Below, one piece after another: positions 53,500-64,000 of a DNA stretch of 64,000 bases. How positions within the stretch are numbered: the first letter of the stretch is position 1; every line of letters begins with the position of its first letter. This stretch comes from Lyngbya sp. CCAP 1446/10. GTDB lineage: Bacteria; Cyanobacteriota; Cyanobacteriia; Cyanobacteriales; Microcoleaceae. A program made the translations under genes and the position numbers. The stretch spans positions 1 through 64,000 of the forward strand of contig NZ_JAIGNI010000001.1 in NCBI RefSeq assembly GCF_026130175.1, read 5' to 3'. The notes beneath the pieces were generated by a model. It had not been told where the DNA came from. It did no database searches and saw nothing but the letters and a program-made list of their open reading frames with translations.

Positions 53500-54160
53500 A
53501 GTGGCTTTAGCCTCGGAGAGGGAAACGACACGGGTGGTTTTAACCACCGTGAATCTTTCCATCACCGCCTTGGGATTGCTTGGCTAGGTGTACTTTTGTA
53601 ATGTACTCTCAATGGGAAAATTACCATTTCAAGCTTCACAATCCTGTACGCATAATGGTTGCCTTTGTTGGGCCTCCCTTACGGGGTAATGTTAGCTTGT
53701 CGGTCAATGTTATCAGGGCTTGCGCAGGGCTAGCAGCACTGTAAAGCGTGACTTTAGAACTTGTTTAACCACTAGCGACAGAGCAGGGGACTAGCTTCGC
53801 ATCCACAGGGTGTCGTGACCTAAATAACGTAGTCAGTTAAAACTATAGCTGGTCAGAATAGCTTGTGAGTAATTTCTCGCGACCAAGCGAGCGTGTCTTT
53901 AGACCTGAGTTCCTGACATCGAGCATCTTGAGAGCGTATAATTTCGGATGTGAGCCGATCGCGTGTGGCAGAACTCGGAGTGGCACGATCGAGGGCGATC
54001 GCACAGGTCAGGGTTCCGATGATAGAAATCAGGAACAAAAGCCACAAGCTTTTTCACTCAATTAAACAAAAATTGTTCTTCCTCTCCAAGTTCCGATTCT
54101 TGGGACTCAGACGAGTATATTCTGAGTTGTAATTTTAAGTTGTGACACAGGAGTATTGCC
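53500..54160. other. Gap without a supported long ORF, partly GC-rich
   Basis: At 53530-53546 lies GGGTGGTTTTAACCACC. From 53690 to 53860 the sequence is less AT-rich and contains the palindromic GGGCTAGCAGC and GTTAGCTTG..., giving it an RNA-like look, but I cannot fold it into a known RNA. A weak TTG-started frame (53853-54047) with a hydrophobic start is not convincing. Confidence 0.45.
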
Positions 54161-54643
54161 ATGTGGTTCCATCTGCCAGTCCATTTCAAAAACAGTGCGC
54201 TCTTAGCTGCGATCGGCGCGATCGCCGCCCTACCAGTTTTAGCAGAAACAGCCAACTTCGGCACTTTAACTTTATCGCGAGGTTTTGACTCCCCAACAGC
54301 AATGTTGAGAGGTTCCACAGGCGGATCGTACTCTCTCTCTGCCATTGCCAACACCGATCGCCACAAAAACAAATGTTTGGGCTTTGCCACTCCTACTCCA
54401 GACCACATCATAATCTTGCAGCAAAACTTTTCAAAACTCGCAATCCAAGTCAACAGCGGAGGGAAGGACACAACCTTAGTCGTACAAGGCCCCGGTAACA
54501 GCGTGCGCTGCGGAGACGATACAGGTCAGAATAAAGATGCCAGCATTGTAGATTCAGACTGGCAAGCAGGATCTTACAGGATTTGGGTCGGTACTCTCGA
54601 AGCCGGAGCCAAGTCTAACTATACAATCTCACTACAGGAATAG
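54161..54643 (+). CDS. Exported cyanobacterial protein, unknown function
   Basis: A 160-residue secreted protein: signal peptide SALLAAIGAIAALPVLAETA, cleaved near ALA. The mature part has repeated LRGSTGGSYSLSAIANTD and CLGFATPTPDHIIILQQNF, then DTTLVVQGPGNSVRCGDDTG and GSYRIWVGTLEAGAKSNYTI. This resembles the small pre-peptidase-C-terminal-like domain, with two cysteines likely disulfide bonded. Function unknown. Confidence 0.75.
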   Translation: MWFHLPVHFKNSALLAAIGAIAALPVLAETANFGTLTLSRGFDSPTAMLRGSTGGSYSLSAIANTDRHKNKCLGFATPTPDHIIILQQNFSKLAIQVNSGGKDTTLVVQGPGNSVRCGDDTGQNKDASIVDSDWQAGSYRIWVGTLEAGAKSNYTISLQE

Positions 54644-54765
54644 AACGCAGCCACGCTGTGGGATGGACACGCTAAAATATTCTACATCCTCAAATTTTTC
54701 TCCCAATCGCCCGATCGCCCGATCGACCACTAATATCATGTCCGTTCGATTAGATTGGATCGCGC

Positions 54766-54824
54766 GTGCGGACTTAAGTCCGCAACCGAACAAGCGGACT
54801 TAAGTCCGCGCTACGAACCGTTTA
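54766..54824. repeat. Double copy of GCGGACTTAAGTCCGC palindrome
   Basis: TGCGGACTTAAGTCCGCA and, 12 bp on, AGCGGACTTAAGTCCGCGC followed by CTACGAACC. Same family as at 1168, 1350, 34367 and 62717. Confidence 0.88.
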
Positions 54825-54921
54825 TGTTGTGACAATCGACCGAACACGATCTAACTTCCGCGATCAAGTAAAATTGTAAAATTGAAAGTGGCGTGTTTAA
54901 CCAAAATTGGGAACTCCGAAA

Positions 54922-55716
54922 GTGCTTCATACCCTTAAAGCTGACTTCAGTATAATTTTCGATCGCGACCCAGCCGCTCGCAACTGGCTGGAAGTATTGT
55001 TTTGTTACCCAGGTCTTCAGGCCCTAGTGCTGCACCGCCTCGCACACTGGCTTTATTTACTGGGACTTCCCTTCATTCCCCGCTTGATTTCCCACATTGC
55101 TCGGTTTTTGACAGGAATAGAAATTCACCCAGGTGCAACGATCGGCAAAAGCGTCTTCATCGACCACGGTATGGGGGTTGTCATCGGCGAAACAGCAATA
55201 ATCGGCGATTTTGCCCTAATTTATCAAGGTGTCACCCTCGGAGGCACAGGCAAAGAAAGCGGCAAGCGTCACCCTACCGTCGGCGAAAATGTAGTTGTCG
55301 GTGCGGGGGCGAAGGTACTAGGAAACCTGCTAATTGGCAACAACGTTCGCATCGGCGCAGGTTCCGTCGTCCTGCGCGATGTACCGTCAGACTGCACGGT
55401 AGTAGGGATTCCCGGCCGCATCGTGTATCGATCTGGAGTCCGCGTCAATCCCCTAGAACACGGCAGTTTGCCGGATTCGGAAGCTGTGGTAATTCGCTCT
55501 TTGCTCGATCGCATCGAATCCCTCGAACAGCAAGTAAAAAGTTTGGTTCCTCAAGCATCTGTCTCCTTAACTTCTGTTCCCAATTCCTATTCAGCATTTC
55601 CACATTTAAACCAAACCAACAATGTAGCCCTAGCTGAAAAAACCGAAGTTGTTGCCGCCGCTTGTCAGTTAAAAGATAAAGCAATTCAAGAATTTTTCGA
55701 CGGCACCGGCATCTAA
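54922..55716 (+). CDS. cysE: Serine O-acetyltransferase CysE
   Basis: Makes O-acetylserine from serine and acetyl-CoA, the first step of cysteine synthesis. The GTG at 54922 gives a start [10 protein letters not shown] matching cyanobacterial CysE; the TTG at 54907 adds five residues. Conserved [20 protein letters not shown] is followed by a left-handed beta-helix: [47 protein letters not shown] and [20 protein letters not shown]. The 60-residue C-terminal extension ([10 protein letters not shown] on) is variable. Confidence 0.95.
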   Translation: MLHTLKADFSIIFDRDPAARNWLEVLFCYPGLQALVLHRLAHWLYLLGLPFIPRLISHIARFLTGIEIHPGATIGKSVFIDHGMGVVIGETAIIGDFALIYQGVTLGGTGKESGKRHPTVGENVVVGAGAKVLGNLLIGNNVRIGAGSVVLRDVPSDCTVVGIPGRIVYRSGVRVNPLEHGSLPDSEAVVIRSLLDRIESLEQQVKSLVPQASVSLTSVPNSYSAFPHLNQTNNVALAEKTEVVAAACQLKDKAIQEFFDGTGI

Positions 55717-55863
55717 AATTTGAATTGGCCAAACAGGGCATTGGGCGAAGCGAAGCGGAGGGATTGGCCAAACAGGGCATTGGGCATTGGAACTGACAAC
55801 AAATAACCAATAACCAATAACTAATAACCAATAACTAATGACTACTGACTACTGACTTCTTTT
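55717..55863. repeat. GGCATTGGGC repeats and STRR array between cysE and the PPOX gene
   Basis: TTGGCCAAACAGGGCATTGG is directly repeated (55725, 55773), followed by AATAACC/TGACTAC heptamers from about 55800 to 55858. Confidence 0.75.
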
Positions 55864-57654
<1,791 letters not shown>

Positions 57655-57659
57655 ATCAG

Positions 57660-57765
57660 CAGTCATTAGTCATTAGTCATTAGTCGGTCAACTGCCAACT
57701 GCCAACTGTCAACTGTCAACTGTCAACTGTCAACTGCCAACTGTCAACTGCCAACTGTCTTCAGA
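57660..57765. repeat. STRR array (AGTCATT and CAACTGT heptamers)
   Basis: Three AGTCATT units and some ten CAACTG(T/C)-type heptamers separate the convergent tocopherol cyclase and pentapeptide genes. Confidence 0.85.
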
Positions 57766-57771
57766 CCGACT

Positions 57772-58509
57772 TTACTTTAAATTCAAGCCAATTTCTTCAT
57801 TATTAATAGAGCCGTCGGGCATTATTGCCCCATTCAGCACCGCACCTCTGAGATTTGTTCCCGTTAAATTAGCACCTTCTAAATTAGCATTGCTGAGATT
57901 CGTAACTTGCTTGGAACCTCGGAAAAAGAAGCTGTGTAAGTCAGCATTTGTCAAATTACTGTCTGCCAAATTAGCATATTGCAAATCAGCACCGTGTAGC
58001 GTCGCATCAGTTAAATTAGCTTGAGTGAGATTGCTTCCCCAAAGTCGAGAATCCAACAAATTAGCATCTTGTAAATTAGCGCGACTCAGATTTGCCAAAG
58101 TCAGATTAGCATCCCACAATTTAGTTCGGTTTAAATTAGCTTCAGTCAAATTTGCTCGACGGAGATCCGTCCCCAAAATATCAGCATTTGCTAAATTAGC
58201 GCCACTGAGATCTGCGTCTGAAAGGTCAGCATTTTTTAAATTAGCGCCGGACAAGTTGGCGCCGGACAAATTAGCGCCGCTCAAGTTGGCTTCTTGCAGA
58301 TTAGCTCCTCGCAAATCGGCAGCGCTCAAATCGCATTGCTTCCACAAAAAGCTGACGCACCAATTATCTTTTAATAGCTGACTCACATCCTCGGCATTCG
58401 CGGCCAGAACTGGAGGAGTCAAGTAGAGAGTGAACAGGACGATCGCCAATACTGCCACCGCTAAAGTTTTTAACCTCAGAACTCTTTTCATTGACACTAA
58501 TTTGCGCAA
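57772..58509 (-). CDS. Exported pentapeptide-repeat protein
   Basis: A 245-residue protein with a signal peptide: MRKLVSMKRVLRLKT, then LAVAVLAIVLFTLYL and a cleavage after VLAANA. Residues about 60-225 form consecutive pentapeptide repeats (A(D/N)LxxA), such as ANLQEANLSGANLSGANLSG, predicted to fold as a right-handed beta-helix. The N-terminal DNWCVSFLWKQCDLS carries two cysteines. The start may be the first ATG or MKRVLR, six codons in. Role unknown; likely periplasmic. Confidence 0.9.
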   Translation of the reverse strand: MRKLVSMKRVLRLKTLAVAVLAIVLFTLYLTPPVLAANAEDVSQLLKDNWCVSFLWKQCDLSAADLRGANLQEANLSGANLSGANLSGANLKNADLSDADLSGANLANADILGTDLRRANLTEANLNRTKLWDANLTLANLSRANLQDANLLDSRLWGSNLTQANLTDATLHGADLQYANLADSNLTNADLHSFFFRGSKQVTNLSNANLEGANLTGTNLRGAVLNGAIMPDGSINNEEIGLNLK

Positions 58510-59039
58510 TAGATTCTTGATGTGTAATCAAAGCATACCAAAGAATCGGCAACTTTCATCAGCAATATTACTCAAAAATATTAGTGAAATGTCGATCGCC
58601 GTTAGCCCAGCCCCCAACTTAACTCGGCCAGTCACGGGCGAATCCTCTTACCTAGAAAACGGGTTGCTTCACAGATGCGTCGGTGCCAGACAATTTTTTT
58701 CCCGAAACCCGGTATCAGATGCTCGCAAGTGCGATCGGGATTTACTGATAGCATAAATCATTACAAGGTACTAAGCTTTTGCCCATTTAAATTGTATATT
58801 TCAATAAACTATTCCGCCTCCACAGTCAAATATTCTCGCTTTCCTCCTTTCTCCCCTCTTCCCCTCTCTTGAATCTGGGCAGCAATCAACCGCCCAGCTA
58901 GCCTGAAACTACGAGATTTAGCGGGTTATAGCAGCAATTATCCCTAATTGCGATCGACATCACTAACTAAGCCTAACTCAGAGCACACAAGTCAATCCGT
59001 TCTATGAAACCTACTCAAACCTACTCATGGCAGATTTAA

Positions 59040-60300
59040 TGTTCACTTCCTGCTTCTTCCAAGGGAGTTGGCTCCTACTTGTCCACAGGCTTAACTTCAG
59101 ACCGAACTGGTCTTACTCATGCCAGATTGACGAGCTAAATTAATCGCAGCATTCAAGTCGCGATTAATTGTTATACCGCAATTGGAACACTCAAAAACTC
59201 GCTCTTTCAGTGGCATTGACTGAATATGACCGCAACTTGAACAAGTCTTTGATGACGGATACCATCGATCGACCAATTCAACCGTCGTACCGTACATAGC
59301 TGACTTATATTCCAATTCACGCCGAAATTCATAAAAACCACAATCTGAAATAGCTGCCGCTAATTTATGATTAGCAATCATCCCACTCACATTCAAATCT
59401 TCGATGCAAATGTGGGCATATTTTCGGCTAATTTTTGTGGTGGTTTTCTGCAAAAAGTCTCGACGTTGATTGGCAATTTTAGCATGAATTTTGGCAATTT
59501 TACGATAATGTTTTCGGGCATTATTGGATGCTTTCACACCCAATCTGCTATTACCCAATTGCTTATGGCGATTTCTCCACTGTTCTTTGCTCAGCTTGGT
59601 TTTCGCTGTTTTGAGCGGACGGGGAGACTCGTAACAATTGCCATCGGAAAGAGTAGCAAAAGTTGACACACCCAAGTCAATGCCTACAGTTTCCACAACT
59701 GGGTGAAACAACAGTGGCATCTTTTCGGCTTTTATAACGAAGGAAACATACCATTTATCTGCGGTGCGCGAGATGGTAAATGTCTGCGCCATACAAGGAA
59801 ATGGGATTGCTTCCTTGAGTTTAAAAGTCCCCAAGGTGGGAATTTTTATTAACTTTTGCGGTTTGAGTAAAACTGCATGATTCCAGTCAGCCGCATCTAC
59901 TGTAAAAGAGTCGCCATCTTTTTTTCGTTTGAACTTTGGGAACTTTCCTAATCCTTTAAAGCATCGCGATAGTGCTTCACCGAAATAGCGGAATGTGGTT
60001 TTATAAACTCTGGAAGACAGAGTGGTAGTCCATTGATATTCTGGTAATTTCTTGACGTGGTTGGTGAAAACTCGTTCAATCGCTGCTACTTTTTTGCTGC
60101 TGCTACCCCTGTGTTCTTTAACACCTTGATATAGAGATAAGGCGAAATTGTAGCAAAATCTCGCATAGCCAGAATGCCGCGCCATCAAGGTACGTTCTTG
60201 ATTATTAAGTTTTAGTTCTAGTTTGATGGCGTACATATCTAATTAAGATTTTTGAACAATTTCCTTCCGATTCCCAACGTCTCAAGGTTGAGACGCACTC
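59040..60300 (-). mobile_element. Tnp B-only IS200/IS605-type element with hairpin ends
   Basis: The right end has GGGAG-TTGG-CTCC (59063-59075); the left end has the 18-bp palindrome CGTCTCAAGGTTGAGACG (60278-60295). tnpB is the only gene. This differs in end sequence from the TTGACA-type elements at 10.8, 16.1 and 51.7 kb. The gap 58510-59040 beyond it has no supported gene. Confidence 0.7.
59097..60236 (-). CDS. tnpB: TnpB RNA-guided nuclease, apparently intact
   Basis: A 379-residue TnpB. Catalytic triad: Asp in VGIDLGVSTFATL, Glu in CIEDLNVSGM, Asp in NRDLNAAINLA; zinc finger CSSCG...CSNCG. The N-terminus MYAIKLELKLNNQERTLMAR and FPKFKRKKDGDSF are typical. No frameshifts. Family members act as RNA-guided DNA nucleases using RNA from the element's end. 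Confidence 0.94.
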   Translation of the reverse strand: MYAIKLELKLNNQERTLMARHSGYARFCYNFALSLYQGVKEHRGSSSKKVAAIERVFTNHVKKLPEYQWTTTLSSRVYKTTFRYFGEALSRCFKGLGKFPKFKRKKDGDSFTVDAADWNHAVLLKPQKLIKIPTLGTFKLKEAIPFPCMAQTFTISRTADKWYVSFVIKAEKMPLLFHPVVETVGIDLGVSTFATLSDGNCYESPRPLKTAKTKLSKEQWRNRHKQLGNSRLGVKASNNARKHYRKIAKIHAKIANQRRDFLQKTTTKISRKYAHICIEDLNVSGMIANHKLAAAISDCGFYEFRRELEYKSAMYGTTVELVDRWYPSSKTCSSCGHIQSMPLKERVFECSNCGITINRDLNAAINLARQSGMSKTSSV

Positions 60301-60509
60301 GAATTGTTTCAATTCGGCTGCTGAGCGAAATTGTCAACTTACTCACGCATATATAGCACACTTAATAAGCAGCTTTAGGAATATTTAGGTAAATTTTTAT
60401 GAACAGTTCTTACCCCCGCGCATCACCCAATCTCATCAAACTTATCACGTCCCTAAGAGTACGGATATCACCGTGAAATTTGGGAATGGAGAATGGAAAA
60501 TGGATCGTG

Positions 60510-60545
60510 TGGCAAGGTGCGCACTGCGCACCCTACACCTATAAT
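60510..60545. repeat. GGTGCGCACTGCGCACC palindrome
   Basis: Second copy of the 17-bp perfect inverted repeat found at 28186, here followed by CTACACCTATAA. Confidence 0.85.
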
Positions 60546-60567
60546 TATGGCATGAGTATTGTTAAAG

Positions 60568-61893
60568 TTAGCCAATTCTTAAGGCAGCATCGCCCACTGG
60601 TAAGTCATTGGGACGGGAAATAGTAGAAAAGTCAATTGCAAAAGCAGCGCTTTGAACTGCGGCGGGCGTGGCATTTTGAACAGTGGCCAAAGTAGCCCCT
60701 CCAACTTGAATTAAAGTATTGCTTCCAGACTGAGTGAAAGCAACGTTTGACAAACTGCTACCGCCAATGCCAATGCGATCGCCCTGGGCAGATATAAAAT
60801 CAGTAATTGTGTCTGTTTCTGCACCACCTGCGATTAAAACAAAAATATCTGCACCTGCGTCACCAGTGAGAGTATCGTTGCCTACATCTCCCATCAAAAT
60901 ATCATTGCCATCGCCACCAGTTAGCAAGTCATTCCCTTTACCGCCTCTCAAAAAGTCGTTACCAGCATCGCCATTGACAGTATCGTCGTCGAGATTTCCG
61001 TTGATAATATCGTTACCAATACCGCCACTAATTAAGTCGCTACCTTTGCCGCCTCTAATAAAATCGTCGCCCGCTTCGCCCGTGAGAGTATCGTTGCCTT
61101 GGCCGCCGTTAATGGCATCATCAATCGGTGAACCGATAATGCGATCGTTTCCGCTACCTCCCCGCACGCCGATGGGGTTTTGCTGAGAATCTTGGGCGGT
61201 GACTTGATAGGTGTTCGGGGCATCAGGCAAGTTGAGCGATCGCAAAGGCAGATTTACAAAATTGGTATTATTGACAAAACTATTCAGCACAGCAGCATTG
61301 GTAATAATACTCGAAACCCGACTGGGGACAATCCCTGCAACGACTTTAGCACTGGAAATGCGATCGCCCTGCTGCACCGCATTAACCGTGTCAAAACCTT
61401 GAACAACATTGCCAAAAACAGCATAATTGCCATCCAAAAATGGCAAAGTATCCAAAGCAAAATAGAACTGCGAAGAAGCCGAATTCAAAGCGCTAGAACG
61501 AGCCATTGCCACAGCCCCTTTCGTGTGCGGCAACTGCGGCTTTTCGGTCACAACTTGGTTATAAACTGGTTGTGCCGCGCCTTGCGGTTTGATTTCCAAA
61601 GGAATAAAACGCGCCTGATTCGTATCCGGGTCAATAAAATTACCCGTTCCCAATTGACCCGCCGGAATGCTAGTATCCTTGCTGCGCGGATCGCCCCCTT
61701 GCACTACAAAAGGATCGGGCTGGCGCACAACTCGATGAAACATCACCCCATCATAGGTGCCACGTTCAACTAAATCCACAAAATTGCCCCCAGTAATCGG
61801 GGCATTAGTGCCGTCTACTTCGATCACCACCGGTTGACCATTAATTACCTGGACTACTGTAACTTTGCCTGTTAACGGGAGTGCAGCGCTCAT
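60568..61893 (-). CDS. Cyclophilin-type peptidyl-prolyl isomerase fused to RTX calcium-binding repeats
   Basis: A 441-residue fusion. Residues about 5-190 are a cyclophilin domain: [60 protein letters not shown] and [16 protein letters not shown]. Residues about 245-350 are RTX nonapeptides GGxGxDxLx, for example [20 protein letters not shown]. The C-terminus ([17 protein letters not shown] onward) resembles a type I secretion signal. It has no N-terminal signal, so secretion as an RTX-type protein is inferred. Confidence 0.92.
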   Translation of the reverse strand: MSAALPLTGKVTVVQVINGQPVVIEVDGTNAPITGGNFVDLVERGTYDGVMFHRVVRQPDPFVVQGGDPRSKDTSIPAGQLGTGNFIDPDTNQARFIPLEIKPQGAAQPVYNQVVTEKPQLPHTKGAVAMARSSALNSASSQFYFALDTLPFLDGNYAVFGNVVQGFDTVNAVQQGDRISSAKVVAGIVPSRVSSIITNAAVLNSFVNNTNFVNLPLRSLNLPDAPNTYQVTAQDSQQNPIGVRGGSGNDRIIGSPIDDAINGGQGNDTLTGEAGDDFIRGGKGSDLISGGIGNDIINGNLDDDTVNGDAGNDFLRGGKGNDLLTGGDGNDILMGDVGNDTLTGDAGADIFVLIAGGAETDTITDFISAQGDRIGIGGSSLSNVAFTQSGSNTLIQVGGATLATVQNATPAAVQSAAFAIDFSTISRPNDLPVGDAALRIG

Positions 61894-62130
61894 AAGTAAA
61901 TTGCTATTTGAGTGAGTGATATTTGGGTTTCATACCCAATCCTGGCTAAACATCCCCTTTACTTCTTAGCCCACAGACACCGGCTTCCTTGTATAGAAGC
62001 GGTTTTAATCGGCGAATCATAAAGGGGTAGGTAACTCGGATTTAGTATTAGAAGCAATCCGCGAATTGCTCCTACCCATTTAATCAGAAAACTGTAAACT
62101 TGTGTTATGTACAGTTCTACTTGTGAATTT
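61894..62130. repeat. Gap with an AAGCGGTTTTAATCGGCG repeat
   Basis: GTATAGAAGCGGTTTTAATCGGC at about 61994-62016 is a member of the family seen near 41700. No gene is otherwise visible before the peroxiredoxin start. Confidence 0.6.
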
Positions 62131-62682
62131 ATGATTTCCCGGCGCAAATTTTTTAGCACTTTATTGGTAATTTGTCTAGCCTTTGTGAGTTTCAATGTTG
62201 CTCCTCCAGCCTTTGCCCTCGGTGGCAAACTGCCGGCAGTGAATCAAGCCGCACCAGATTTTAGTTTACCGACAAACAGCGGCGACGGGCAAGTCTCGCT
62301 GTCCGATTATCGCGGTAAGTGGCTGGTAGTCTACTTCTATCCCAAAGATTTTACATCCGGTTGTACGATCGAAGCACGTCGATTCCAGCAAGACTTGCCG
62401 AAATACTTAGCAAAAAACACTCAAATCATCGGCATCAGTGCTGATGATGTCAACTCCCACGCGGAATTTTGCGACTCAGAAGGTTTGAAATTTCCGCTGT
62501 TAGCCGATACCGACGGCCAAGTCAGTAAAGCTTACGGTTCTTGGATGAGTTTTATCTCGTCCCGGCACAGTTTTATTATTGACCCTGAGGGGATTTTGCG
62601 GGAAACTTTTGTCAAAGTTAATCCGGCGATTCACTCCAAAGAAGTCTTGGCTCGTTTAGGCGAATTGCAGACTAACAGCTAA
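62131..62682 (+). CDS. PrxQ/Bcp-type peroxiredoxin with Tat-like signal
   Basis: A 183-residue exported thiol peroxidase from the start MISRRKFFSTLL; the upstream ATG at 62107 is less likely. SRRKFF with a following hydrophobic stretch and cleavage after AFA is Tat-like. The peroxidatic cysteine is in DFTSGCTIEARRF. The usual resolving Cys five residues on is Arg here; another Cys in SHAEFCDSEGL could serve instead. PDFSLPTNSGDGQVSLSDYR and PLLADTDGQVSKAYG are standard. Likely protects the periplasm or thylakoid lumen from peroxides. Confidence 0.9.
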   Translation: MISRRKFFSTLLVICLAFVSFNVAPPAFALGGKLPAVNQAAPDFSLPTNSGDGQVSLSDYRGKWLVVYFYPKDFTSGCTIEARRFQQDLPKYLAKNTQIIGISADDVNSHAEFCDSEGLKFPLLADTDGQVSKAYGSWMSFISSRHSFIIDPEGILRETFVKVNPAIHSKEVLARLGELQTNS

Positions 62683-62876
62683 TATTATCTCACCTAAATA
62701 ACCGCAATCAAATAGGTTCGTAGTGAGGACTTTAGCCTTTATTCAGGATTTTAAATCCGACTAAAAACCCCACTACAAACCTGATATTAATTTAATTATT
62801 TTACGACACTTGATACCTGGTAACGAGACAAGCTATAAAGTCAATTTCAAATCGAAAATTGCCTATCCCGCCATAT
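62683..62876. repeat. Dispersed repeat with AGGACTTTAG and palindromic arms
   Basis: AGGTTCGTAGTGAGGACTTTAG at 62715-62736 and ACCCCACTACAAACCTG at about 62768 are inverted halves of the GTAGTG...GGACT repeat family; no gene. Confidence 0.75.
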
Positions 62877-63416
62877 TCAGTGAGAATTGAACTTACTATT
62901 TACGGCAACAGGCTCTGAAGAAGATTCCGGCTCTGACAGATTTCTTTTTCGGCTAGCAAAACGGCGTTCCGGGTCAATCCCCTCAAAAGTTGGCGGCAAC
63001 CAAACTCGGATGACCAACAATATTCCCAAAACCAGCAAAAATCCACCTGTTGATAATATTTGAACCCAGGGAGTTTCCAGCACACCCCGCACAATAACTT
63101 CTCGCAAAACTGAAACAATACAAACTTCAACCGCCACGCCGATAGAAACGCGCTGCTCTTGCAAATAAATAATCAGTAGCCGAAACAATTCCACCAAAAC
63201 CAAGAGAAAGAGAATATCAGCAGTCACTTCCTGAAAATTCAAAGGAGGCAACAGCGAGAAAAACATTTCTCGCAGTTCGAGTACCATGAAACAGAACAAA
63301 CCAATACACAAAGAAATTACAATTAAGTCTTGAACAGTTTCCAGACCGCTGACTATTAGTTTCAAATTTAACCATTTAGGAGGGGAATTGGTCTGGTTAT
63401 TTGAACGGTTTTCCAT
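62877..63416 (-). CDS. PsiE-family membrane protein (phosphate-starvation-inducible type)
   Basis: A 179-residue protein with four hydrophobic segments: LIVISLCIGLFCFMVLEL, ILFLLVLVELFRLLIIYL, VAVEVCIVSVLREVIVRGVL and GGFLLVLGILLVIRVWLPP, as in PsiE. The conserved LREVIVRG between helices is family-typical. The C-terminal 30 residues are polar. Function unknown; the name comes from phosphate response in E. coli. Confidence 0.88.
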   Translation of the reverse strand: MENRSNNQTNSPPKWLNLKLIVSGLETVQDLIVISLCIGLFCFMVLELREMFFSLLPPLNFQEVTADILFLLVLVELFRLLIIYLQEQRVSIGVAVEVCIVSVLREVIVRGVLETPWVQILSTGGFLLVLGILLVIRVWLPPTFEGIDPERRFASRKRNLSEPESSSEPVAVNSKFNSH

Positions 63417-63792
63417 TGACTGCTCCGGGAATCTGTTGGACTTGCTTACAGCTTAAGTTAAATTGAGCTGATCTTTGACAAAAAACAGGTTTAATTTATT
63501 TATAACCATCATCAAACTTCTGTCTGTTGAGAATTTTCCACAAACTTTTATTTATCACGCAGGCGGGTTGACTTGTTGCCAATGTTTGTGCTATGTGAAA
63601 TCTGGTATTAGTAAATTTGGTGAAAATCATAATTCAAAATCCTAAAATGCTGTAACTGAGATAAAATATAAAAATTGTAAAGAATTATTTACGACAGCTT
63701 GATCAACTCAAGCTAGGAACTTTAGGCTCGAATCAACGAAAAGCCGGAAAGTCAACCGAAAAACAACAGCCACCTAGAGAGGATTGAACACA
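63417..63792. other. AT-rich intergenic region before sodB
   Basis: No ORF or repeat is supported. It holds the divergent promoters of the PsiE and superoxide dismutase genes; GAGAGGATTGAACACA provides the latter's ribosome-binding site. Confidence 0.5.
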
Positions 63793-64000
63793 ATGGCATT
63801 TACACTCGCACCATTACCCTTCGCCGCTGACGCATTAGAGTCAGGTCATATGTCGGCCAACACGTTTTCGTTCCACCACGACAAACACCACGCTGCTTAC
63901 GTGACCAATCTCAACAAACTGATTGAAGGCACCGAACTAGCCAGCAAATCCCTCGAAGAAATTGTGATGGCATCTGCTAAAGACCCATCAAAAGCCGGCA
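63793..64000 (+). CDS. sodB: Iron/manganese superoxide dismutase, 5' part (runs off the window)
   Basis: The first 69 residues of an Fe/Mn-type superoxide dismutase, starting [20 protein letters not shown] then [20 protein letters not shown], with the metal-ligand His in FSFHHDKHH. Preceded by AGAGAGGA. Residues [11 protein letters not shown] and [10 protein letters not shown] are strongly characteristic. Cuts off at the window edge, so metal preference cannot be judged. Confidence 0.95.
   Translation, partial: MAFTLAPLPFAADALESGHMSANTFSFHHDKHHAAYVTNLNKLIEGTELASKSLEEIVMASAKDPSKAG

Noticed and set aside
53690-53860. Possible tmRNA, SRP RNA or group II intron piece
   Set aside because: None of their conserved motifs (tRNA-like ends, GNRA tetraloop stem, domain V) can be found.
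53853-54047. 64-residue minus-strand ORF with hydrophobic N-terminus
   Set aside because: TTG start without a ribosome-binding site, poor composition after residue 20, and no family resemblance.

Overview
This 64 kb window comes from a cyanobacterial chromosome, most likely a filamentous Oscillatoriales-type organism (Microcoleus, Oscillatoria or Phormidium-like). Evidence: the HIP1 octamer GCGATCGC recurs throughout, heptanucleotide tandem repeats (STRR type) fill many intergenic gaps, and the gene set is typical of cyanobacteria (NtcA, DesB desaturase, tocopherol cyclase, DUF3084, DUF1830, DUF6761, DUF3352, PatD-like protein, SLH-anchored protease). Genes are mostly monocistronic or in short runs on both strands. 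I found no rRNA, tRNA, CRISPR array or prophage.

Layout. 1-4.9 kb: an accessory stretch with a Uma2 nuclease, a nucleotidyltransferase whose HEPN partner is cut off by a dispersed repeat, an aldehyde dehydrogenase and an osmoprotectant-type binding lipoprotein. 4.3-7.2 kb: the (p)ppGpp enzyme Rel followed by a DUF6883/DUF4926 pair. 7.6-16 kb: a PatD-like gene, a double-ATPase peptide ABC protein, a TnpB element with one nonsense codon, a group 2 sigma factor, a GNAT enzyme and an AEC transporter. 16-20.8 kb: a response regulator, DUF6761, a Grx4/BolA pair for iron-sulfur or redox work, and a HigBA toxin-antitoxin module with a visible operator. 20.9-30 kb: a kexin-like protease with SLH repeats, a WecG-type glycosyltransferase, a 1069-residue phosphorylase-kinase-like GH15 protein, HisB and FabI. 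30-39.2 kb: NtcA, DUF3084 with a YqgF-like nuclease, a B12/radical SAM enzyme, and DesB. 39.7-44.3 kb: PurF and PurL, the two purine genes, with PurL carrying an in-frame MITE-like insertion. 44.8-51.6 kb: pentapeptide protein, a partly duplicated DUF4351 gene, DUF3352 and PBP2. 51.7-64 kb: two apparently intact TnpB genes, CysE, a PPOX flavoprotein divergent from tocopherol cyclase, a cyclophilin-RTX fusion, a Tat-like PrxQ, PsiE and the start of an iron/manganese superoxide dismutase.

The strongest theme is repeat activity that reaches into genes. Heptamer repeats supply a start codon (ABC gene), lie directly before another start (pentapeptide gene) and encode a heptapeptide linker. A 135-bp element lies in frame inside purL. 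A dispersed palindrome truncates a HEPN gene. Two complete MITEs have perfect 18-bp inverted repeats, one with a perfect 10-bp target duplication. Three TnpB genes and one right-end remnant are present without any TnpA. An unannotated stretch between purF and desB folds, on the plus strand, into a long imperfect hairpin that could be a structured RNA.
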